In this document: one piece after another, positions 1 to 11,400 of the stretch
Position numbering within the stretch: position 1 is the stretch's first letter
Layout of the letters: each line of letters starts with the position of its first letter
Origin: Emydura subglobosa
Taxonomy: Eukaryota; Chordata; Testudines; Chelidae
Length of the DNA stretch: 64,000 nucleotides
Assembly (NCBI GenBank): GCA_007922225.1
Contig: ML679972.1
Location: forward strand, 39,406,913 to 39,470,912
Direction of reading: 5' to 3'
Made by a program: the position numbers and the translations under genes
Notes under the pieces: generated by a model
What the model was told of the DNA's origin: nothing
Seen by the model: the letters and a program-made list of their open reading frames with translations, nothing else
The model's database searches: none

Positions 1-109
1 GATACATTGTCCTGGGGTTTTGCTTTATATGTACATGTTCACATGCCACTTTAATAAAAATAAAGACAATAATAATAATTAATTATAATAAAACATAGTT
101 CTTATATAG

Positions 110-335
110 ATTAATAGATTCCAGGGCCAGAAGGAACCATTGTGATCACCTAGTCTGACCTCTTGCATAACATAGCTCAGAGAATTTCCCCAAAATAATT
201 CCTAGAGCAGATCTTTTAGACAAACATCTCAACTTGATTTAAAAATTGTCAGTGATGGAGAATCTGCCACAACACTTGGTAAATTATTCTAATGGTTAAT
301 TACTTTCATCATTAAAATTAACATCAGTAGATTTC
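110..335 (-). mobile_element. CR1 LINE 3' fragment
   Basis: This stretch reads as the reverse complement of a CR1 3' region. It has the typical run 'ccagaaggaaccattgtgat', then 'tagtctgacctcttgcataa', then 'cctagagcagatctttta'. The same order of phrases recurs at 4785 and, in shorter form, at 12748. It carries no open reading frame. Similarity fades after about position 335, so the right edge is approximate. Confidence 0.75.
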
Positions 336-1530
336 TGCTAATTAAAATGCTAATGTTTGATCTAGTTTTCTTCTTGAAAGAGAACATTTTAAAATCTCTT
401 CTCTTCAAATAGCCAAGTGAGATCTTCAGTTTATGATATGATAATGATATGATAATGTGCATATATTAATTTCCATTAAGATTTTGCAGAAACTGTGTAA
501 TGTAATTAAACGTGTCTATAAATTATACACCAGTCCAGCAAATCAGTGATCAAAGTGGTCTGAACTGGAGAAATGTCACTTATTTAACAGCTGATTGTTC
601 AATGTTTTCTTTTTAAAAAACTACTGTGATCAAGTCATTTGAAATCTAACTGTTAGAGAAATGACTTTGAAATTTCAGATACAATCCTGCAAACTACCCA
701 GTACCCAACATAATACTTACTGCTCAGTAAATCCATTAAAGCCAATGCTTAATTTGGCATGGCTCCATTAAAGTCAAGGGAGCTATGCTGATTTACGCCA
801 GCTGAGGATCTTGGCCAATAAGCTTGATTCTCTGCTCACAGTTGTGTAAATCACAAGTCACCTCAGGCATTTAAACCTTTTTGTGTAAATGAGAGGTCTA
901 TTGGCTTCAGTGGAGCAACTCCTGTTAGTCGCTAGCCTGACAGTATAGGGCTGAAGTTTGTTTATTGGGATAGGGGCAGGTGTGGTGGTGTTCTTAAAAA
1001 CTGTAAGGTGACATCCTTACATCCCTACTCAGTGTGTGCTCAGGGCAAAACTCCCGTTGACCCGAAGGCGCATTTCGCTAAGTCTAGTCAATCCGTGGTC
1101 TTACATTTCTTCATTTGTATTTTTCACATGCCGCTTAAGAATTTACAATTAGCTGCATCTGAGATCTGTCTGTCTGAATTATAAAACCAACTCATGTTTT
1201 TCAGAGGCAGGTGAATCAAAAGTCCTGGGTTTCTTTAACCAGAGGAGTTTACCTTGCCTCCTAGATCAAGGAAAATCAATCCTTTGGGGCCATATCATGC
1301 AATTTTAAATCAATGGGGAGCCTTGCTTAAAAATCAAGGCAATAGCCCCAAAGTGACAAGGGTTCAGTGAAGATTCATGCTGAGAAATAAGACAATTTCT
1401 GAATTCCAGAGCCAAATTTTGTTCACCTTGACTCAGTTGAGAGGCTCCTATTGAACCCAAGTGAGCTGATCTTGATCTGATATTTCTAATGTGCCGGAAG
1501 CCATATGTAATAATTTGTGCTTCTTTCACT
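336..1530. other. Non-coding interval with scattered old repeat fragments
   Basis: No gene is supported. Positions 680-960 and 1010-1060 contain phrases of a common sauropsid interspersed repeat (for example 'gctgatttacgccagctgag' and 'gcaaaactcccgttgac'), whose relatives occur at 2220-2330, 4500-4740 and 27180-27270. The part next to 1530 would be the first intron of the minus-strand candidate exon at 1534-1783, if that exon is real. The 600 bp before it show nothing recognisable. Confidence 0.4.
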
Positions 1531-1533
1531 TAC

Positions 1534-1783
1534 TTGGTGGATAGGGTCCGTCCTGCGTCTGTCCGTACCAGTCTCCGTTGGCAACCCCATTGCGATAATT
1601 GTCCTGCTGGTAGGCTGGCAGGTCTGGAGGGCCTGGGAATGTCCCAGCGCAGTAACCTCGCGTGGAGCTTTGAGAAACGCAGTGGGTGATGGAGAAGCCA
1701 GAAGGTCCCAGCGCAGGCTGAAGACAAGGCTGATGAGTGACTTGCATGAACTGCCCAAACCCTTCCATGCATGAGGCTTCCAT
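1534..1783 (-). CDS. Candidate first coding exon of an unrecognised minus-strand gene
   Basis: Read on the minus strand, an ATG at 1783-1781 sits in a good Kozak context (CCATGG). It is followed by 83 uninterrupted codons that end at a consensus donor, CCACCAA|GTAAGTG, with GT at 1533-1532. The predicted peptide begins MEASCMEGFGQF and ends in a Tyr/Gln/Gly/Asp-rich stretch (YQQDNY, then GDWYGQTQDGPYPP), a composition common in transcription-factor N-termini. GC content is higher than in its surroundings and no repeat family is recognisable. Upstream on the same strand (1990-2000) is a CATAATCCC motif of the OTX/CRX type. I do not recognise the protein. Later exons would lie to the left of the window. 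It could be a chance ORF; the start context plus donor is the main argument for it. Confidence 0.42.
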
Positions 1784-2505
1784 GGCTAAAAGATACGGTG
1801 GAAGCGCTGTGGAGCTTGGCTTTGTAACTGAACTAAACTGGCTGGTCTCCAGACCTCATCTGAGGTTCTCCTGAGACCTCAAGCAAAGTGACTTTTTTTT
1901 TTTTGCTTTGGTGACTGTCATAAACCCCAGACTTTTGCTGGAGATTTCAGGGTAAACCCAGCTTCTCAGCTTTCATCTTGTGCACACACCTTATCAGGGA
2001 TTATGGGCAGCAGACGCCACAATAAGAGGAGGGAGAGGGAGGAGGAGCCTTCCTCTTCAGAGCCTCAAACAATAGGGGTAAATATGCCACGAGCCTTGGT
2101 TAATTGCAACTCTGATCAGTTTAAAACTATGTGCAAAGGGGTGGGGGAGTGGTGAACGTCCAGTGGAGTGAAAATGCAATTCAAGGCAGGAGGAATCAGA
2201 AAAATCCTCATTTAGGATCCTGGTGCCAGGTCCTTAACTGGTATAAATTGTCGTAACTCCATAGACGTCAACACCAATTTGCACCCACTGGGGATCTGGC
2301 CCCATTGACAGAACACATGAAAAGGGAAAGATCATATAATCAAATTCTCCTTCTTGAACAGTGGTAATTCTGTCTATATGATCAGAAATGGGAATACAGT
2401 GATCATTTGTTCAGCGCAGAGGCATTTTTCATTGCACTTGTCTCCTTGCAAAATAAATGAAGATAAAAATCACCCTCCTAAGTTTTAGGAGGAAAAAGTC
2501 TGCAC

Positions 2506-2706
2506 CTTAGGGCTGGTCTATGTTGAAAATTTATGCCAGCATAGCTGTGTCACTCGGGGGTGTGAAAAATCCCTAACCCCTGGTAAATAGTGCAATTCTT
2601 CTGTCAACTGCCTCTCTGGGAGGTGGATTAACTCCCGTCTTTGGAATCTGTGTCTACACTGAAGCACTACAGCAGCACAGCTGTAGTGTTTGAAGTGTAG
2701 ACCTAG
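2506..2706. mobile_element. MITE-like DNA transposon remnant with inverted ends
   Basis: The left end contains 'gggctggtcta' and the right end 'gtgtagaccta', an imperfect terminal inverted repeat. Inside are 'gggtgtgaaaaa' and 'tgtctacactgaagcactac', phrases typical of the abundant small non-autonomous DNA transposons of turtles. There is no coding capacity. Related ends appear at 4180-4465, 27040-27110 and 48296-48320. Confidence 0.6.
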
Positions 2707-3021
2707 ACTTGGATGGGTTTTGCGATTTTTGGTGTAAGCTAGAAATAATAATAAAAAAATTAAAAGGTGGCTAAATTTCCACAGGGTGTGGGGGGGAGAC
2801 TTTAATTTTCCTCAGATCAGGACTGAATCTGTCTTGTACATGCTGCGCATAGGAGAGCTTTTGTGTGTGTTAATTTGTTTTTTAATGGGTGTGTGAGAGA
2901 GACAGTGTGTATCTGTACTGGGGATATGTGTGTGTGTGTATCTGTTCTGTAGTGCATGCAATGCTAAAATAGTGAGTCTGAATGTGCCTAAATCAATTCT
3001 GTAGAGTGTACATACCTATGG

Positions 3022-3045
3022 AGTGTGTGTGTGTGTGTGTGTGTG
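3022..3045. repeat. (GT)n microsatellite
   Basis: An uninterrupted GT dinucleotide run of about 12 units. Shorter, impure GT tracts precede it at 2860-2940. Confidence 0.9.
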
Positions 3046-4159
3046 AATTGTATCAGAAGCCTCATGCAACATGTGGGTCAATTAATAAAATGGGAAAATA
3101 GGCTCTCTTCGGAGAGTCACAGAGTAAATGATTCTGAAGCAAGAACACTTTTTCCCTTGATGTGGGTGAAACATCCTGGGATCATCCCTTTGTCATACAC
3201 CATAAAAAGGGGCTGTAAATGGTAACAAATGACTGACCAGGTGACTTGTTAGGTAATATCATCTGTTGGGTTGCACCCTGGCTCTGGGATGAGGTCATTG
3301 CAAAGGAAGACAATCCTAAATTATTGTTTCATGTCATCAGCATGGTCTTTAGGGGGCAGCTCCCCTTCCCAGAGGGGGTTTATATTTTTGACAATATGCA
3401 AATGGAAGTATTAATTAGTAGTTATAGATGCATAGGGCAGTGCCTACAAACTTTTATTTTGCTAAATGAGCCCTTGTTGGATGGGTTCAAATAGGATGTT
3501 CAGGTTATCCAGGCTCAGATGACACAACTGATCACAAATGTTAGTGCAGTATTGTTGGTTTTTTACATTCTTGCTAGGACATCCACTCTGCTTGCATATT
3601 TAGGCCCTGGCGCAGGACAACATTTTAGCACATGCTTAAAGTTAAGCCTTTGCTCAATAGGGATGCTATTCTGATTCACACAGCAGTTGGGAGGTGTGAT
3701 TCCCAGGTAGACATACGGAAAACTGATGTGGACATCGTAAATTGAGAGGAGCAAGCCACCAGCTGACCTCAGTGGCACCATATCCTCCATCAGGCAGTGG
3801 CCCACTTCAAGGAGAAGCATCTTGCCCTCAAAGCTGAAAAGAGAGAGCGAAGGAAGGAAAAAGAAAGAACTTTCTTCCAGCAGGCAGCTGACCTGCTAGG
3901 AAACATCTGTACCTATTGCGGGCGGATCTGTGGTTCCAGGATTGGGCTCCTGTCAGAACTCACATGTAAGTCCGTGGCAGAGATCATCCTCGAATGGAGG
4001 GATTGCCAACGAGGCGTACACACGATAGCTCTCCTTGAGCTAGTGCTCTAAAAAGAGTTGCGTGGTCGCAGTGGCAAGGGCAGTGGTTCACAATTAGCCG
4101 TCCAAGTATGTACAGGAGGTTTGGTGGGATTGTACTGGCTATCCCAAGCCATCACAGTC

Positions 4160-4465
4160 ATGCTGGGGTTTTTAGCATGCTAGCTAGTGTGTGTATTTCT
4201 CCTTCCACAGGGAATCCCACCTCCCAGCTGTTGTGTAGACACACCTAAGGGTATGTTTGCTCTGTAGTCAGAAGCGTGACTGCAGCTCCGGCAGACGTAC
4301 CTGTGCTAGCTTTAATTTAGCTAATGTGGCTAAAAATGCTGCTATATAGACACAGCGCCACAGGCTTCAGTGCAGGGGGGGAATGTGAATATGTGCCCAA
4401 GATCCTGAGTGGCCTTATGTGGCCCATGCTGCCGCATCTTCACTTAGCGTGGGTCTGTCTACACT
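4160..4465. mobile_element. Two abutting MITE-like fragments
   Basis: The first fragment ends with 'cacctcccagctgttgtgta' and 'gacacaccta' near 4245. A second begins immediately with 'agggtatgtttgctctgtag', includes 'gtggctaaaaatgctgctat', and runs to 'gtctgtctacactcacac' near 4465. Both carry the 'gtctacac/gtgtagac' end signature also seen at 2506-2706. They are non-coding and degraded. Confidence 0.5.
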
Positions 4466-4499
4466 CACACAACGGATCATGTATACACATCACAGGGGC

Positions 4500-4740
4500 T
4501 CTATGGGCCTAGTTCTCCTCTCACATCAGGGTAGATCAGGACTAGCACCACCCATGGCAATGGAGTTACAGCCGTTAAACCTTAAATTCCCTATTTTGAT
4601 TGTAAACTCTTTGGGGTAGCCCAAGGAGGCCCCAGTCTCAGCTGGAGATGCTGGGCTTTACCATAATACAAGTAATAATGATGGGTTACTGACTTCAAAA
4701 GAGTAAGGCTGATTTACCCCAAGTGAGGATTTGGCCTGTT
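4500..4740 (+). mobile_element. MIR/L2-type SINE tail lying inside another interspersed repeat
   Basis: Positions 4580-4680 match the tail of the MIR/CORE-SINE-like family: 'gtaaactctttggggtagcc', 'ccagtctcagctggagatgc', then 'ataatacaagtaataatg'. Phrases on both sides ('gggcctagttctcctctcac' before; 'aggctgatttaccccaagtg' and 'gaggatttggcc' after) belong to a different repeat, suggesting one element inserted into the other. Confidence 0.5.
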
Positions 4741-4784
4741 CTCCTTTATATATTGTTGCTTCTCTGCCCAGAGGTAAATATATT

Positions 4785-5490
4785 CACAGATTCCAAGACC
4801 AGCAGGAACCACTGTGATCATGTAGTCTGACCTCCTGCATAACACAGATCAGAGAACTTCCCCTAATAATTCCTAGAGCAGATCTTTTAGGAAAACATCT
4901 AACCTTGGTTTAAAAAGTGTCAGAACCCACCACAACTCTTAGTAAATTGTTCAATGGTTAATTACTCTCACTGTAAAAAATTTACATCTTATTTCCAGTC
5001 TGAATTTGTCTAACTTCAACTTCCAGCCACTGGATCATGTTAGATCTTCCTTTGCGAGACTGAAGAGGCCATTATTATATATTTGTTCCCCAGGTACTTA
5101 TAGACTGTGATCAAGTCACCCCTAAACCTTCTGTTTGCTAAGACAGAGTGAGCTCTTTGAGTCTTTCACTCTAAGGCAGGTTTTCTAGCCCTTTAATTAT
5201 TCCTGTGGCTCTTGTTTGACCCCTTTCCAATTCATCAACTTCCTTCTTGAAATGTTGGCAGCAGAACTGGACACAGGATTCCAGCAGTGGTCGCACCAAT
5301 GCCAAACACAGAGGTAAAATAACCTTTTTGCTCCTATTTCAGATTCTCCTGTTTATGCAGCCCAGGATTGCATTAGCTCTTTCGGAGCCTGCTGGTTGGC
5401 TCCCCTGTGGAGAAATTAATGATGCAGAGTATGGATCTATCCGAGGTGTAACTTGCTTTGTTTACATCCATACACCAGTCTTGATATGAG
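4785..5490 (-). mobile_element. CR1 LINE fragment (3' UTR plus end of ORF2)
   Basis: The + strand reads as reverse-complement CR1: 'ccaagaccagcaggaaccac', 'gaatttgtctaacttcaact', 'ccctttccaattcatcaact' and 'ggacacaggattccagcagt' in the usual order. It is longer than the copy at 110 and reaches the region that encodes the C-terminal part of ORF2 in intact CR1, but stops break the frame. It is a dead copy. The right boundary is uncertain. Confidence 0.8.
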
Positions 5491-5799
5491 ATGGTCAAAC
5501 AGCATGCAGGGTGATACCTTCTCCTGGGAATCTTAGGCCTACATCAGTGCTCATGGAGCAACTCTGCCTCAGGAACTGACACTCAATAGTGCGACTGGCA
5601 GAGAGCAAACTAGCCGGCTACTGTCACAGCTCTCCCTCCAAGCTGCCTCTGCACAAAACCCTCACCTAACCCCCAACTAACAGCTACTCAGCATGTCTCC
5701 CTGAGACTCAAACCTTGCTCGCACACTCAGAATTAGGAAGACAGTGCATAACACCACCACCTCACGACACCTGCTATAACAATATTATAAAATACTGAT

Positions 5800-6145
5800 T
5801 GTTTCCTTTCCCCTAACTTCTGTATACGTTTCTGTCTGATTGCGAGCTCCTTGGGCCGGAAAGCATCCCTCAGTAGGTGCCTAACATATGGTGGTGATCA
5901 CTGTTCTTGACTGGCAAAGAATTTGGTTATATGAATTATATTTATTTGTTATCCTGTGCCCTACATCCCACCTCAACCTGCTTGTATGTCTCGTCCACCG
6001 CTTATATCTTGCCTTTCAACTGTAAGTTCTTTGGGGCAGAGGCTGTCAATTTTTGTGTCTTTGTACAGCACTTGGCACAATGGGGCACAAAGCGGTTGAA
6101 GCTTTTATTTGCTCCCACAATGTCAGTTTTAAATACTAACAATCA
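5800..6145 (+). mobile_element. MIR/L2-type SINE tails (two partial copies)
   Basis: Two copies of the SINE tail lie here. One has 'gcgagctccttgggccgg' near 5840. The other has 'actgtaagttctttggggca', followed by 'tttgtacagcacttggcaca' near 6020-6080. The second retains the tRNA-distal part only. There is no ORF. Confidence 0.65.
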
Positions 6146-6269
6146 TAAGAACGAATAATGGAATGAAATCTTGGTGCCTTCTAAACCATTCCAAAGGCAA
6201 AAACGTTGCTCATCATAAATATTTGCGTGAGCTTTTGGGTTACCAGGTATCTAGGGAGATGGTGAATTG

Positions 6270-6500
6270 AATACAGGAATTGTTCTTTGCTTTCTGAGAT
6301 TGGCTTAAAATCATGAGATTATTTTTAAACTAATAATGAATGTTGGGTCCTTCTTCCTCTTCTGGTTTCTCACCTTTTAGCTCACACTGGGGTCATGTTT
6401 CCAAGCTTTTCTTTGCTACCATGAGAGCTAGAAACTATTATTTTTATTTATTTAGTTAGTTAGTTAGTTTTAATAATCACAAACTCAGATTCTCCTGACT
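6270..6500 (+). repeat. Interspersed AT-rich repeat
   Basis: It contains 'cttaaaatcatgagattatt', 'ctcacactggggtcatgttt' and 'ctaccatgagagctagaaac'. An inverted, diverged copy can be followed at 58260-58570 and a fragment at 41115-41230. An imperfect TTAG/TATT-rich patch follows at 6440-6470. The class is not recognised. Confidence 0.45.
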
Positions 6501-6639
6501 CCAAAAGCTGAGGCTTTCCACTAAACATCAGCCATCATGAGAGTCATGACCAAAGTGTGAGAGCTAGCAATGCTGATGTAGGATGGTGTAATTTACACCT
6601 CCCTTCACCAGTGACTGCAAAATAAAAAGTGACTTGACT

Positions 6640-8320
6640 ATTTCTTTTTTTTATTAATGTTTGTCTAGTGCTTTGGAAGGGGCCATTTGGGCATGGAGTG
6701 TTATATCAGGCTGAGGTAAAAGGGGAGGAAATGAATTATTCTCCATGGTTCCACTAGAGGGGGTAGAACAATGAGTTGCTTTGGGGTCACAGTTCCAGAT
6801 CACTGCAGATGATGAGACTATTCCGCTCCACTCCAGGTCTTGCCATCCTCTTAATCGATTCAGCAGCCATCTACATGCTATGGTGCAAACAGGGCCCTGT
6901 AAAAATTCCCATCTGAGTCATACAGTCAAAGCTGTTCTGCAGCCATCAGGCGGTTTGATCTCATGATGCTGCAAATAAAGGCTGCTCTGATTTAGCGTAG
7001 GACCTGGCTGTCAGATTCCCTCAAGTCCCTCTCCGCCCAGAGCTGCAGCCTAATCTCGTGACACCAGGGGCTCAGATGTCAGAGGATGACCACCCTCCTC
7101 CTGTTCTGGTGTGTTCTTTGTAGGTGACATTCCTATTGCCTGCTCAAAGCCTAATTAGGTGTGTCCGTGGGCTTTAGGAATGTGAAACCCATCACCCTCC
7201 CCACCCATACTGGTTCCAGGACTGCAGTGCCCATCTCCCAGACCCTGCTCCAGATGAAGGACTGGAATAGCAGCCACAGCTTCTTTGCAGTGTTGGGGCC
7301 ATGGGGTTCAAGCAATTGTGGGTCTTTGCATAGGCTGGCCCTGGTTTTAAAAAATGCTCCTTTTATCTGTCCTTATTGCATGTCAAGTGGCTAAAGCGGG
7401 ATGCAGTGCCATTCAGGTTTAACATGTCCTCCCTTGCCTAGATGGAGATGGAGAGGTGGCCAGGCCAAACCTGACTGGTGCTGCAACCCTGTGTGGCAGA
7501 TCACAATGCCACTGGGTTTGGGGGCCTTTCAAATGGGGGACAGGGGGCAAGGCAAACTGTCCCTTTCCGGTCCCCCACGCTTTGCAGGAAATGCTCATTT
7601 CAACAGGGGTTGGAGGTTTGTGGGGTCAAAGCAGGACAGTTCAGCAAAACCCAGATCTGTTGGGAGGTCTCGTCTGCCCTATGAACTGTACCCACAACCT
7701 GGCCCAGTAATTCTGCTTTTGCACAGGTGACCATGGCAACACAACATGCAAGGCTGACAGCAGTCAGGCCCAAGAAGTTTGACTTTGATAGCCAGGGGGA
7801 AGGAGCAGGTTTGGGACTGAATTTATTTACTGTATCAATGACTTTAAATCAGAAACCAGGCGTTTAAGGATCTGTGGGTCCCAGAACTTCTCTTCCTTGC
7901 AAAGAAATGCCCTTTCCTCTGGATTGTATAGGCTCCTCCATACAACGCTTTCGTTATCCGATTGGATCTCGTCTATGCGTTCATTGCAAAGCCCCAGCTC
8001 TCGATACAGGAGAGGGAAAACTTCTTTCCTAAACTAATTGCGCGTTATTAAAATGATTGTTCTGGAAACACCAATAAACTTCCTCTCTCTGTTGCCTCTC
8101 CTTTGTTAATTACATCGGTCAGCATCAAGTGACAAGGAGCGCCTAGGGCGAGACCACTGCATCTTAGGAGAAAGGGGAGTCCTATCTGTCATTGCCAGAC
8201 CCATGCAATCAATTCTATACCAGTTTCCGACGAAAAACAACCCTAGTTGTATCGAACCAAGTTTTTTGGGAGGAGGGAATAGCTAAGGGGACTAGATTTA
8301 ATGTGGGGAGGAACCAAGGT
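6640..8320. other. Non-coding interval upstream of SELENOW
   Basis: Several short open frames occur at 7160-7730 on the + strand, but none has recognisable protein similarity, a good start context, or linked splice sites. I see no gene. The last 200 bp (8160-8320) would be the upstream promoter region of SELENOW. Confidence 0.4.
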
Positions 8321-8491
8321 GCTTTATATAGTACCGTTCCTGCCTTTGCTCTCTGCCAATGGACTCTTCGGAACGTTGGGTTAAAACCAGCTGCGTTGCA
8401 GCGTTCTAAGAACGTCTGAGAGGTTTCAACGTTCCAGGCTTTGCTCACCGTGCAGCCCCGGGTGTCCCAGGCTCGTGCGGAAACAGCTGCC
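8320..8491 (+). promoter_or_regulatory. SELENOW: Probable SELENOW core promoter and 5'UTR
   Basis: A TATA-like element TTTATATA lies at 8323-8330, about 160 bp before the start codon. A CCAAT motif ('tgccaatgg') lies near 8356. Transcription would be expected to begin about 25-30 bp after the TATA element, giving a 5'UTR of roughly 135 bp. The assignment rests on position and motifs only. Confidence 0.4.
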
Positions 8492-11400
8492 ATGGCTATC
8501 AAAGTCAAGGTGGTTTATTGGTAAGCTGGGGTGGGGGGCCGCTGTCGGGTTATTGCATTCGTGTCCAAAGCACCTAGCGCCGTGCGAGCTGGGCATTTCT
8601 AGCTCATCTGCCACTGTAAGAGCAAGGAAAGGTGCCGACTGTTGTGCTTCCTTGTATTGCTGTTCATTAATCTAGTGGCTACAGCATGCTAGGAGCATAA
8701 GCGGCGAGGCGAGAAGAGTGCCCCTTCTAAGTGAACCCTTCTTGTTGTCTTTCAACTACTTGATGGGCCTATCTAGCTGATCTGCTGCTAATCCAGTCTC
8801 CTGCGGGTGTTAGTTGCCTTTAAAGTGGGGGCAGGGGAGAAGCAAGGCTAACATATAAGAGTGGCATTGCCCAAACAAAGACCGAGGTAGAACAAATGAT
8901 GTAGCCCTTGGGGAAATGTTGATGGAAATAGCATAAGATTTTTAGGCTCTGTTCCACGCCAGGGTTTTGTTGGCTAGTTGCCGTCTCGGTGTGGCTGGAC
9001 AACTCCTCTCTCGCCAACAGAAGCATAAAAGTGGTTACCTCTGCCACCTTGTTGCTCTCAGTGCCTCCCCATATAGATTAGAGAGAGGAAGTGTCATTTT
9101 GCCTGCAGTTACACACCATCAGCTAGCCCTCCCTTGACCCGGGGGTGGGGTATTGGAGGATGTGCTATGGGGCAGGGACTTGGAGTGCTGATCTAGCAGA
9201 GTGTCAATTAAGAGTAGCTACTAGGACCTGATAACTCACTTGCTCCTCTCCTGTCCTGGCTGCTTTGTGGTCTTGATCCAGAGTCCATTGAAGTCAGTGA
9301 GAGTTTTTCCATTGATTTCAGGGCCTTTGGTTAAGTCCTTGTATGCTGTCTAATACTAAACTGGCCGGAATGTCACAGAACAAACTGGGGAATGACCCTG
9401 TGCTACTCTCTCAGGAATGGTCTGGCTGGGGGCTTGTTTCACACCCCCATGAGATCAGCTGACTGGGTTGGAAGGTAACTGGGTTGATGCCGTGGCTGTC
9501 TGGAGCTTGAATTGGGAGCTTACGTAAGAAACGTGCACAGGTGTCAGGGGATTAAGCTACTCCTGTCCCACAGAATAACCCTGTTTACAGCCTAACACTC
9601 ACTGGCTGAATGATACGTGGACTAATGCCACCTCCATGCTGTCAGGTGAGTCCTAGTTTATATTTGGTCCTGTTGTAAACTGATCACTAACGTGCCACCT
9701 CTGCCCACGTTCAATCAGTCAGAGCTTGATCTAAATATTGTCAGCCTAGGATAGACTGGCATGAAAATAGATAAATACCAGACACCTTAATCCTGACCTT
9801 CACACAACTCTGGCAGGGTGCCTCTGTCCTGATTAGCAGTCACTCCTGCTAGAGTAATCATGGCTTCCCATGCACACAACTCTAGTGTCTCTCAGCCCTG
9901 ACCCACAGCCCTCCATGCAGTTCTAGGTCTGGCCTCCCCAGACGCTGCTCCCCGACACCTCCTACTACTCTGGTCTGAGCCACCTCACTTTTTTTTATTT
10001 TTTTGTTCCATTGACCTAAACTTTCTAATTCTCCTCTTGTAGCTTCACCTATGTCTTCAAGAACATGCGTAGATGTGTTAATTGTATATCCCCTGGTAAT
10101 CTAGGTGTCACTAAAGCTCCAGAGCAGTGCTAATTCTTGTGTGCTGTGGGAGTGGAGGAGTTATTCCATGTCTATGGGACAGCAGTGAGAAGTGGTAACT
10201 GCTGAAGCTGTGATGGAGTTTAAAACAAAAAAGGGGTGGGGTGGGGAAATCCCACCTCCTTGCACATAAAAGGGTCTGATTCTCCATAGTTAGTTGCTGT
10301 GACTACGGTTTGGCCAGCTCTGTACTGGTGTTACAGAACAGCATTCAGTGTCTTCTAAGAGGTTCCTGATGAAAAGCACCCTTTCTACTCTACATTCCCA
10401 TGCCTACTAGAATGACTTCTGGAGGCTGGCAGTGCCCTCCTCTGCCACCTGTGCATCTAAAATAGATGCAGCAAGGGCTGGTATGACCTCTCTGTAAAAG
10501 CTCTTTCTCAGCAACTGGTTGCTCTTGCACATCAAATAGAGGGTGTGGGATTTTTTTTTTGTTTTTTTTGGGGGTGGGACAGTTTGTCCCAGTACCAGTA
10601 GATGTGAGTGCAAAGTGCATATGTGCCCTATACCAAATAGTAGCAATTAGTGTCTGCAGTTGACTGTTGCTTGACACAATCTAAATCCAGTGAAAGTAAC
10701 CACATGTCAAGAAGGACCAACTTCAGTCTTAAATTTCTAATGAAAAAAAGTAGCAAAACCCAGCCTTTTTAGTAGTTTTTTACCCTCCCAGTTATTTGTA
10801 ATTTTATCATTTCTGTGGGCAAACACTGATGCTCAAAATGCAATGAGATGCCCTCCTAAGGGGTGTCATGTTGCCATCTAATATCTTGTCCCACAGAGAG
10901 GACAACAGCCTACTACTATTGGAGACCGTGTGCACTGGGCAGGGATTCTGGATTCCCATCTCTGCCACTAACTTGCTTTGATGATCTTGGACAAATTCCT
11001 TCCCCTTGTGTAAAATGGAGTGACTGATGCTCCTTTGTAAAGCACTTTGAGATCTATTGATGGAAAGCATTATGGCTAGGTGGTGGTGGTATTTTGCAAT
11101 CTAATGTCATTCCCCTTTGTCTCAAATGGCAGAGTTCAGTGCTGTAGGTCCCAGGTTCAAACTCTGCTTCCCTACATTTGGCAGGAGTCCTTACAGCAGC
11201 TCTTCTCAAACTGTAGAGGAGGGCTAAGGAAACAGCTTCATACGGAGAAATACTTGAGCTACTAAATGGCAGGGGTCCAGGTGGGATTTTCAAGGAAGCT
11301 AGCTGCTCAGCTCCTGTTTGAATTTCAGCCTTTGTCCCTTCCTTGGTTAGTGTCTAGATGCTGAAATAACTCTTCTTTGTCTCCCTGCAGTGGGGCCTGA

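Noticed and set aside
1534..1783. Identification of the candidate exon as CRX, OTX or TPRX
   Set aside because: Human neighbourhood suggested it, but the peptide does not resemble the N-terminus of these proteins as I know them, and no homeodomain is present.
7401..7730. 109-codon + strand open frame upstream of SELENOW
   Set aside because: Overlapping frames in other phases are also open, and there is no recognisable domain.
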